Source: Podila epigama | Lineage: Eukaryota; Mortierellomycota; Mortierellomycetes; Mortierellales; Mortierellaceae | Reading direction: 5' to 3' | DNA: 13,930 nt | Assembly: GCA_015679605.1 (NCBI GenBank) | Contig: JAAAVE010000732.1 | Span: 1 to 13,930 of the forward strand | Part shown: positions 1 through 13,930 of the stretch, piece after piece | Layout: each line of letters starts with the position of its first letter | How positions within the stretch are numbered: the stretch's first letter is position 1 | Made by a program: the position numbers and the translations under genes | Notes under the pieces: generated by a model | What the model saw: the letters and a program-made list of their open reading frames with translations, nothing else | What the model was told of the DNA's origin: nothing | Database searches by the model: none

Positions 1-1
1 C

Positions 2-495
2 GACCCCACCCCCCTAATCGCCACCGTCATCGAACTGGACACCACCTCCAAACCCAGCAAGTACGACGGCTCCGTGTGGCTGAAGGAGGTGCAACGTTAC
101 TTCACCATGAAGAACGTCCCTGTTGAGAAACGAACCATCCATGCGGTGAACCTCCTCAGCCAACCCGCTCTCCTCTGGTGGGAATCGCTTAATGAGGAAG
201 ACAGCTGCGAATATACGGTGTTCAAGGATCACTTTAAAAAGGCATACATGCCTGAAGGGTTCCTTGAAAATGTCCGCGGCCTCCTCCTCAACGCCCGCTC
301 ACTGAGGACGAGAGGCGATACTTGCGAGATAATAAAGGCTGCTTCAAGTGTCGCCGCCTCGGGCCTTTCGCAGAAGACTGTGGCAAGCACAGCAGTGGTT
401 ATAGCCGTCGCCCGCCTCCACCTAACACTGTCAACAATATTATTGCAGAGGGTAATTTCTCGTCGCATATGTCGGGAAATGCTCCCAGCAACTAG
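2..495 (+). pseudogene. Degenerate Ty3/gypsy retrotransposon gag remnant, 5'-truncated by the window edge
   Basis: Frame 2 is open from the window edge to about base 310. It reads as the core of a retrotransposon Gag (Retrotrans_gag type): KYDGS, then WLKEVQRYF, then the hallmark ALLWWESL, then FKDHFKKAYMP. The open frame continues past about 310, but the Gag-like reading moves to frame 1. There bases 313-495 encode RRYLRDNKG, a zinc-knuckle-like CFKCRRLGPFAEDC, a short P-rich tail and a TAG at 493-495. The spacer normally found between capsid and knuckle is missing, so an internal deletion plus a frame change is likely. The knuckle has Pro where the CCHC histidine should be. No protease, reverse transcriptase or integrase follows. 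I read this as a dead fragment of a mobile element, not a host gene. Confidence 0.8.
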
Positions 496-574
496 GTGCG
501 GTCCAGGACCTGTCGTATATTTGGGTCAGGGGCCCTTAATAGTTAGATTTCTAGTAGATTAAATACGCCACAAC

Positions 575-598
575 GGCACCCTATATAAAGAGGGTGCC
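575..598 (+). repeat. Inverted repeat enclosing a TATA box; possible LTR promoter remnant
   Basis: GGCACCC (575-581) and GGGTGCC (592-598) are perfect 7-base inverted repeats around the loop TATATAAAGA, which holds a canonical TATA box. The site lies about 80 bases after the end of the gag remnant, where the 3' LTR of a pol-deleted element could lie. No second LTR copy, target-site duplication or primer-binding site is visible in the window, so the LTR reading is an inference. Confidence 0.35.
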
Positions 599-2053
599 AT
601 GGCGGCCATTAAAGATCTCTCTCTAACCCGTTAACTAGTTTTTCAGGTACTAATATCTAAATATATCGCAGCAAGTGGTCGCGAGGAGAGAACATGCTCA
701 CGCTGCTCACCATACGCAAGCACTCATCCATCATATGAAAGGTCTGTCTCAGTCAACTGAATTGGGCAACATATGGGCCACATGGAAACGCCTATCAAAA
801 GTACTTACAGTACAAATACGGTAATTGTGTGTACACCATCATCCAGGGTATCATAATTACCAGAATTGTGTGTACATGGATTGTGCGTACACAAAAATGT
901 ACATATTCAGAGTAATCTGTTAACCCATTTTAAAAGTAGTATCAAAGGATTACTTCTTGCGACACAAGCATTGAAATATCAAGAAGAAAAGGATTATCAT
1001 GGCTATTGTTTCGTTGTGGAATCAATCTCTTCTCGCTTTTCGATGAACGCAAGTAGATAAAAGTAGATGTGCTCCAATATTTTGAGTGTGTGCGTTGGAA
1101 ATGCTTCTTTGCCACATGCATCTTGACCCAATGTTGACTTTAGTCGTCTTTTTATTGAACAAGGCATCTCGCCATTGATACCAGCTCACGATATTTGCAT
1201 AGGTCCAATTACAATGTCATGGATCATGTTTAGCAGCACCACGCCAAGCATTGCCCACGCGCTATCTTCATGGCGTTGAATGAGAACCCACTTTTGTCCT
1301 TACCTTTACCACGATTGTCACATTTTCACTATTGTCACTATTAAGATCTTTGTACAAACTGTTCATTCTTCAGTCTTCACATCGCATCCTTTGACATGAG
1401 GTCAACAGGTTTGGCTTGACCATATTTCATCCCTTTATTTCATTCTCTGTTATTGTTTCCATCTTTTTCTTTCCTGTTTATTCTTCACTCACTCATTTCA
1501 ACTCGTCAAACAACAACACTCTTGTTCACTCAGGCGCTCAAGCACCACCACTATCTCTAGGGACTTTTTACATCTCTACCTTCATCGTGGCCGAGAACCT
1601 TTTGACCTTTTTCCTGTCTTGTTTATGCAGCAGCCACTTTGAGGGCATTCCTCTGCTGATAATGGCAAAGCAGCAAGAGAAAACTCAAGAACGTCATCAA
1701 GACCAAGATCGCCCACCAGCTTCAATGATATCGCGTGTGAAAAGGCTCACTCTTTGGCATATCTCAAGCTCTCCCTTTGCTACAAGGATCATTCTGTTTT
1801 GCAGGGCTCTTTGAAATGGAAAGGTGGAAAACTCGGGGTAGCTGCGAAAAAAATGTGATAATCTTTGTAATGGCACCAGTCATGGAAACTATCAACATCA
1901 TTTTTGTCCAACGTCCTCTACAAGGTAATATGTAGACGCGCCACTTGTTGCCTTTGTGATTTGTTCGTCACGTCGTCTACTCTGGCCTGTGCCCTAGCAT
2001 AGATAAACGCACTTGTATTCTAGAGAATGAAAACGAGTCAATGTTAAAACACC
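599..2053. other. Intergenic region without a supportable gene
   Basis: This 1.45 kb stretch separates the retroelement remnant from the 3' end of the SMCR8-like gene. It is AT-rich and contains only short open frames without recognisable motifs. A pyrimidine-rich segment at about 1415-1630 resembles a fungal 5' UTR or promoter on the + strand. It is followed by a short open stretch (1643-1855) whose translation looks mildly protein-like (for example AYLKLSLCYKDHSVLQG), but it has no clear start or partner exon. I see no tRNA or rRNA here, though I could not scan exhaustively. Confidence 0.5.
823..891 (+). repeat. Cluster of three short direct repeats, (A)ATTGTGYGTACA
   Basis: AATTGTGTGTACA occurs at 823-835 and again at 864-876, and a near copy, ATTGTGCGTACA, lies at 880-891. 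The repeats are imperfectly spaced (41 and about 15 bases start to start). They lie in an AT-rich, non-coding stretch. No function can be assigned. Confidence 0.5.
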
Positions 2054-2059
2054 TTTATT
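2054..2059 (-). terminator. Candidate polyadenylation signal of the SMCR8-like gene
   Basis: On the - strand this reads AATAAA, followed by GGTGTTTT, a GT-rich downstream element. It lies about 205 bases past the proposed stop codon (2267-2265), a normal fungal 3' UTR length. It is the first AATAAA I found downstream of that stop. Confidence 0.4.
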
Positions 2060-2264
2060 GTCGTGTAAATGGTCTGGTGCCCCTGTGCGGAAGAGCAGTA
2101 TTCAACAACATAATGCGCGCTTTGGCTCACTGATTGTAGTTGTATTGGAGGACAATGTCATCAGGTTATCATTGTACACCTTTAAAGAACGTCAATGATA
2201 CAATTCATGTCCAAAGTATGAAATCTCAAATAGTCTTCCAAGCTCAGTCCACCATTTCTACTTT

Positions 2265-8995
<6,731 letters not shown>

Positions 8996-9460
8996 GTCTT
9001 TTTTTTTTGTAGTTGGTTTGGATGAATTGATTAACGAGGGTGGTAAATTTTTAAAGGTGTGAAAAATGTGGCATGTGCTTTTTGTGTAGGTGAGTGAAGA
9101 CTGTGCGTGTGCTGGTGGTACGAGGAAGCAGAAAGGGAGAAACTGGACGAGTGGCGACTATGACATGGTGTAGATGGAGAGTGGAGCAAAAGCACACTTT
9201 TGAAAGAACGAAATGCACTGAATGGATGAATGAATGAATGTGAAGAAAGAAAGGGAATGAATGTCCCAAATGAAGGAATGAAGAAAGGGAGTTGAAGGAA
9301 ATGAGTTGTGTGGAGTGGATGCGCCCTTTCTTGAGCTACCAATCGCGTCCACTTTAATCCAGGGAAGAGTGGCTTTGTGGAGAACTCTGTAAGCCACTTT
9401 TCATGGACAACACAAAACAAATCAGACGCGTTTTCGAGCGCGACCTTTGTTCCCATTCTT
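8996..9460 (-). promoter_or_regulatory. Intergenic region holding the promoter and 5' UTR of the SMCR8-like gene
   Basis: This 465-base gap lies between two co-directional genes. On the - strand it is rich in C and T, with CATTCATTCATTCATC tetranucleotide repeats (9225-9240) and CTTTC runs. This is typical of fungal promoters and leaders that lack a strong TATA box. An A-rich stretch sits directly before the ATG. Open frames here are low-complexity and not convincing genes. Confidence 0.5.
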
Positions 9461-9466
9461 TTTATT
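9461..9466 (-). terminator. Candidate polyadenylation signal of the Mortierellaceae-family gene
   Basis: AATAAA on the - strand lies 25 bases past the stop codon, within an A/T-rich tract (TTATAAAAAAATAAAAAG). The position implies a very short 3' UTR, or it may be an upstream AT-rich efficiency element. Confidence 0.35.
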
Positions 9467-9490
9467 TTTTTATAATTTTTTGTTTTCTTT

Positions 9491-12047
9491 TCACATCAAC
9501 TCGTGCGTCAAGATATACACGATTGGCGTTCTGGAATGGACAGTGGCCGCAAGAGTGAACGATAATGGCAAGACCAGTCTCGACGCTGTTCCAACAGGCG
9601 CCTGGCCAGTCGCATTCGTCTCATGAATGTTCTCGGAGCTCAGAGTCAACTTCCCTGTCCTTGAACGTGCACCACGCTCTGTGCCTCCCGCGCTTGAAGG
9701 TATTGACATTGTCGCGGACTGGAAATGCTGTACCTGGGTATCCATCTCTTGTACAGTAGTATCACGTAGGTTGCGGCTACTTTTGAATGGATGTCTCTTC
9801 TGCGTCGTCACCTCAGTCATCCAATCTCCATACTCGGACTCCAGTTCCATCCCTGTCATTGTGTTCCATATACCCAGCAGCCATGCCCCACTCTTGAATG
9901 ACGAGGCATAGACACGGAGCGTAAAGATTCGTAGCCCTTGCAGCGAGCAGACAGGTCGCCACATTTCGACAAACTGGGGATCCTCCGCAGTCTTGAGCGT
10001 CAGAAAGATGACGAGGTGCTCAAACCCACCTGTTGAACCAGCCACATCTGTCGTACCCGTCAGCAGTCCATCATGCTCCAAATGGTTGCATATCCGCTTC
10101 AGCCGCTCCATCTCCACAAACCTGGGGCTGATAACAAGAATTTTGGCGATGCCCATCAAACTGCGCAATAGCTGTCGATGACCCATTTCATCCGGATAGT
10201 ATGAGTGAGCAACCAAGGTCGTGTACTTTGGTTGATGTCGATCCCAGGACATGAGGGAGCAAACCGTATCGTTGAGTCGGATCCTGAACCGGCCTTCGGG
10301 ATTGTGTGCCATGATCCTCCACAAGTCCACCAGATGGTCTGTTCGACACTTTAGTTCAATATTGCATAGGGTGCGCACATTATTGGACACGATGTGGCGC
10401 ATCAACTCTGAATGCCTCCATAACTCCAAACACCGGCCAATGATGAGAGTGTCCAGTCCACATGGAGACTGCACCAAGTTGCTAGGCATCCGAACTGTAC
10501 TTCGCTGGACGCGTTTTATCCTTGGTTTGTGCAGGGGAGGATGTCTGTTGTTGTAGTAGTAGTCATCTCCTCCTTGCTCATAATGTTCCTTCTCATCCGA
10601 CGACCCAAACGTAATCTCAATCGACTCGCGTGGGGTTTCACTCAAACGGAGAAAAGTCATGGTTTGAAACCCATCTGTCACTCGTTCGAGTTCATCCATC
10701 GCTGCCTCAATTGATTCGCACTCCATCTCCAGTTCTGTCAGGTTTGGACTTGCACCAACAAGTGTAGAGATTCTGGTCAAGTCTGGCTTTTGTGGCCAGT
10801 GGCGAAAGGAGCACTTTTTGAGCCCATTCGTGGGTGGGATGGACACGATGGTGGTACCGGAGGAAGATGTCGAGTGACGAAATTCCGCCAGAGAAAATGG
10901 GACATTGTTGGAACCCGTGTTGTTGTTGTTGTTATTGTAGCCATGATGCAGTGTCTGTGGAGACGACAAAGTTGCTTCCAGAGGTGGGATATACCCCATA
11001 AAGTTCTCGACCGTGAAGGATACTAGCCCTGGTCGAAAGATCATTGCCAATAACGGCTTGAAGCTCAATCCACTAGATGATCCTGTCATGTCCATCGAAT
11101 ATGGTTGTCGATGTTGCTTCTCTGTCCATTGTTCCTGTGAAATTTGTTCAACATGACTCTCGCCTGGTATGGTTGACTTTGATTCCACGGCCATGTCTGG
11201 ATACACCTCGCCATTGCCGCAATCCACTGTCAGATCGCGGACCTTGCACCCATGCACTACCTCACATAGCCGCCATAGATCATCCTCATTCAAATCTGGC
11301 CATGCCAATGATATCTTGAGCTTGAGAACACATGGGTATATGTAGATAAGATCATACAACTCTTGCGCCAATTTCCGGTTAGTCATCTGGATCTCGATCG
11401 CCTTTTCGGCCGCGATGCACTCGCCATGATGTAGCTTGATAAAGTTGAGAAGAACAGCAGCAGAGGCGCTCTTGCAGCGAATCTCGTTATGTTGAGGACA
11501 GAGCCAAAGGATCGATCCTGAGCTCGTACTCATCGGATGTAGCCCGCCCAATACAATCATCTGCCGTTGTTCCTGATCATGTTGATGTAGTCCTTCTTGT
11601 TGTTGTGGTTGTTGCGGATGGTCAAGGTGTTGTCCAGACTGCAAGGATGTATCAGAAGCAGAAAGGTCATTATCCACAATCATGTCAGAATCTTCTGCCA
11701 CGACTCCTGCGGACCAAGAACTATCCCAGAAAAAGTCACTGGGCCGCAGTAATGGAAAAGAATCATACTCGGTCGTATCGGCTTCCAAGGGTCGATCTCG
11801 AAAGTCCTCCAGATCTTCAATCGAATGACTCGCTAACATATGAATGGCGATTTGGCACCTTTGATAGAGTGTTGGGTCAGAAGCGACCGTGCCCAAAGTG
11901 AGAGGCGATGCTTGATCATTGTCGAGTAAAGCGCACAAGAGACTCAACATGGGAATCCGAAACGAACTTAGAAACTCTTCGGGGTCACTGAGGACATATC
12001 CTGCTGGTACGGCTTTTGGAGCGGATGTTGAATTGGACAACGGCGAC

Positions 12048-12078
<31 letters not shown>

Positions 12079-12637
12079 CTGTTACTGTTGCCGTCCCTGT
12101 GAGGGATGTATCGCCGATGTGTGTGCTACCTGAATGTTCACAGAGATGCAACAAAAGTGGATTGTCGACGGTATCGTCATAGTCGCACAAAAAGTAGAGT
12201 TGATACTCTTGGCCCAGCTCACCCGCAGAGAACACAGGGCCAAAATGTCCTTGGCTTAGAGTGGTTGGGAGGATGACAAAGAGACTGGGTGATCCATCCT
12301 CTGTGTTGCGTTGCTTCTGGACCAGTTTCCGGGCGATCAGCCGCAACTCTTGGACGACTTTTGTGTCTCTGAGCAAGGCATCGAGAGCCGTGGTGGGAGA
12401 TTGTTGGTGGTTGTTTCCTGTGAATGTTGTGGTGAATGGGTCGTACTCCTTTGTTCGTTGCAGGCGATGGTCAGGATGTCGTGGAGGTTGGTGCTGATGC
12501 TGGTGTTGGTGCTGTGGTTGGTGTGGGTGTTGATAAGGATGCTGTTGTTGTTGTCGGTGCCTTTGAGATGCATTAGTGATGCAGTTGTTGTTGTTATTGA
12601 CGTGACCGTTGGGAGGCGCATATTTGTTATGAGGCAT
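9491..12637 (-). CDS. Mortierellaceae-type uncharacterised large protein with LRR-like C-terminal half, 1048 residues
   Basis: The coding region is a single open exon. Residues 1-80 are low-complexity (Asn, Gln, His). A conserved-looking N-terminal module follows: LRLIARKLVQ, SLFVILPTTL, YQLYFLCDYDD and LSDPEEFLSSFRIPMLSLLC (about 95-240). It is interrupted by a Thr-rich insert. A second module begins SILWLCPQHNEIRCKSASAA (374-393). It runs through AIEIQMTNRKLAQELYDLI and LKLKISLAWPDLNEDDLWRL, then irregular LRR-like units such as LDTLIIGRCLELWRHSELMR. From memory this order (LFIVLP, LYFLCECG, WLCxxHY, helical repeats) marks a large family of unknown function expanded in Mortierella genomes. 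The usual CECGEH metal-binding-like motif reads CDYDDT here, so a key part is changed. No transmembrane segment or signal peptide is evident. The start at 12637 follows a 5' UTR intron acceptor by 31 bases, with A at -3. Function is unknown. Confidence 0.8.
12047..12097 (-). repeat. ACA/ACG-rich repeat encoding a Thr-rich insert
   Basis: The stretch encodes GTATVTATTSTTTTTTT (residues 181-197). It lies between the LYFLC motif and the DPEEFLSSF motif of the family protein, so it expands a loop in the N-terminal module. Confidence 0.85.
12458..12568 (-). repeat. CAN-rich repeat encoding a His/Gln/Pro tract
   Basis: Residues 24-60 are dominated by His, Gln and Pro (for example QHQHQHQHQPPRHP), from imperfect CACCAG/CAGCAT units. 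The tract is N-terminal and probably disordered. Confidence 0.85.
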
Positions 12638-12668
12638 GATTCACCAGAGAGAAGGTTTTCAAAGTAAA

Positions 12669-12781
12669 CTGTGAGTGAGAAATAGAGACAGTGAGAAAGC
12701 GAATGCATGTTAGAAAGGTCATGGAGGATGCCATTGTTAATTAATATAACACCTCAATTCCCTCGACTGTTGAGAACGTAC
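12669..12781 (-). other. 5' UTR intron of the Mortierellaceae-family gene
   Basis: On the - strand an AAG|GTACGTTC donor (intron starts at 12781) is followed 113 bases on by a strong pyrimidine tract and CTCACTCACAG (ending at 12669). A CTAAC branch-like site lies between them, in TTTCTAACATG. The length matches the coding introns in the neighbouring gene. The intron holds two upstream ATGs whose removal by splicing would clear the leader. Confidence 0.65.
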
Positions 12782-13110
12782 CTTGAGAAGAAGAAGATGA
12801 GAGCGAGAGGTGAAGAGGATAGTGAGGTTCGAGTAGATGAGAAGTATAGCTGTAGGTGAGGAAGACAAGGTCGAAAATGAAGATGCAACAGTCAATGAAA
12901 ATAAAAAAAAAGATGCTTATGACAAAAAGAAAAGAAGAAGAATGATCGAGCAGAAAAGTGTTAAAAGTGCAAAGTGCAAAGTTGAAAGGTGGAAGAAAAA
13001 GAAAAAGGGAAAAAAGGAAAAAAAGAAAAGGTCGACGAAAAAGAGTGAGAAAAAGGCGTCAAAAGAGACATTGCAAAAAAGTATTTGAAATTGAGAAAAG
13101 GTGAATGGAA
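12782..13110 (-). promoter_or_regulatory. Pyrimidine-rich (on - strand) leader and promoter of the Mortierellaceae-family gene
   Basis: About 330 bases of strong strand asymmetry: G and A on +, C and T on -. The part next to the donor (TCATCTTCTTCTTCTCAAG) is probably the non-coding first exon. The rest is probably promoter. The Lys/Glu-rich + frame and Phe/Ser-rich - frame it yields are compositional artefacts. Confidence 0.45.
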
Positions 13111-13162
13111 GAAGACAAACCCAGCATGATTGTGCAACCATGGCATACAGGATGGATGGGAG

Positions 13163-13247
13163 GACACACAGACACAGACACAGACGCAAACACAGACACA
13201 GATACAGACACAGATACAGACACAGACACAGACACAGATTCAGACAA
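13163..13247 (+). repeat. Hexanucleotide microsatellite (GACACA)n, about 13 imperfect units
   Basis: ACAGACACAG-type units run with single-base variants (GATACA, GACGCA, GATTCA). All six frames show repetitive dipeptides such as TQ or SV, so it is a simple-sequence repeat and not coding. Confidence 0.9.
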
Positions 13248-13325
13248 ACAACAAAACGAACACAAAACGTGAATGCTCCCAATTGTTGCTCCATGACACC
13301 ATGGGCAACGGTCTCTTTTTTTTTC

Positions 13326-13352
13326 GGTTCAATTGAACCATGATTATGGTTC
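13326..13352. repeat. Two overlapping inverted repeats
   Basis: GGTTCAATTGAACC (13326-13339) is a perfect 14-base palindrome. Its right arm is reused: GAACCAT (13335-13341) pairs with ATGGTTC (13346-13352) across a GATT loop. The region is intergenic and the role is unknown. Confidence 0.6.
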
Positions 13353-13930
13353 GGGCCATGAGGGTCAAGTCAACCCAAAAGGGCTATATCGAGGATGGCC
13401 AAGATGCATTGCATCGATTTGGGTTAACAACAAGCCATGTATTCCAAGTACCATCAATGCATCCATCCATTGACACATGAACACATGTATCGACACATGC
13501 AACGACACTTTCTGTCCCGCCCAATGGCCTTTGTTTCCAATCAGTGCCTTGCTGGGAAGATGGAGCGGAAGGAGGGAAGGACCTTTTTGTTTTGCCACTC
13601 AATGTTTCCTCCGCTCGTTTGTAGATTAGCTGCATGCGTGTCTGTGTGTCAACAACAGGCAGGCAGGACCAAACCAAACCAAACCAAAACAGAAAACCAG
13701 CAACAGAATGGACCCCTTTTGACCCTGACAATCTTTTTTCATGCACAATGAACCGAGCGATCCTCTCGATGGATGAATGGATGAATGGATGGTAAAGAAA
13801 AAGAAAAAAAAAGGAGGTGAGGAGGATTCGTTGGCCACCACGGCGTCTACTCTTCTCTACAAGGTAAAGAATATATGAAGGAGTCCCAAAATGGGCGTTT
13901 TGTCCTCTTTGTAGTTTGTACTCCCTGAGC
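13353..13930. other. Right-end intergenic sequence with no supportable gene
   Basis: No convincing open frame or RNA gene was found. A short GATGGATGAATG-type repeat lies at 13768-13792, followed by an A-rich run. The CAAGGTAAAG near 13860 looks like a splice donor on +, but no coding exon precedes it. The window may end inside the promoter of a neighbour. Confidence 0.4.

Noticed and set aside
866-1060. 64-codon + strand open frame
   Set aside because: It is short, overlaps the direct-repeat cluster, has no motif and lacks a promoter-like context.
9031-9456. 141-codon - strand open frame between the two genes
   Set aside because: It is dominated by His, Ser and Phe from CT-rich tetranucleotide repeats, and three overlapping frames look alike. 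It fits promoter and UTR sequence better.
13163-13247. CRISPR-like repeated array
   Set aside because: The units are contiguous six-base repeats without unique spacers, and the genome is eukaryotic.
12837-13294. Lys/Glu-rich + frame and Ser/Val or Leu/Cys-rich - frames
   Set aside because: These come from the purine-rich promoter stretch and the GACACA microsatellite. The dipeptide repeats in every frame show they are compositional.

Overview
This window looks like nuclear DNA from a fungus, most likely of the Mortierella group (Mortierellomycotina). Three things support this. Its genes carry short introns of about 100-120 bases with GT...AG ends. The promoters are pyrimidine-rich. The 1048-codon gene on the right resembles, from memory, a large and poorly characterised protein family abundant in Mortierellaceae. 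The assignment is an inference, because no search could be run.

Layout. (1) Bases 2-495 hold a decayed Ty3/gypsy retrotransposon gag remnant on the + strand, followed by a TATA-containing hairpin (575-598) that may belong to an LTR. (2) Bases about 600-2050 are non-coding as far as I can see, with a small cluster of short direct repeats. (3) Bases 2265-8995 on the - strand hold one seven-exon gene. Its spliced product is 2021 residues, and I identify it as a fungal SMCR8 orthologue, a tripartite longin/DENN protein related to folliculin. In animals SMCR8 partners C9orf72 and WDR41. (4) Bases about 8996-9460 separate the two genes. (5) Bases 9491-12637 on the - strand hold a single-exon CDS for the Mortierellaceae-type family protein. 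A 5' UTR intron lies upstream at 12669-12781, and a pyrimidine-rich (on its own strand) leader or promoter lies beyond that. (6) Bases about 13110-13930 hold a hexanucleotide microsatellite, overlapping palindromes and no gene I can support.

The most notable content is the SMCR8-like gene. Read as single open frames it appears as three unrelated ORFs. Six introns join them into one continuous frame, including two tiny exons (34 and 36 bases) and a 72-base terminal exon. The joined protein keeps the residues that align with the arginine finger of human SMCR8. Its C-terminal DENN module is interrupted by about 830 residues of low-complexity sequence. The two genes are transcribed in the same direction. 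Nothing in the sequence shows a functional link between them.
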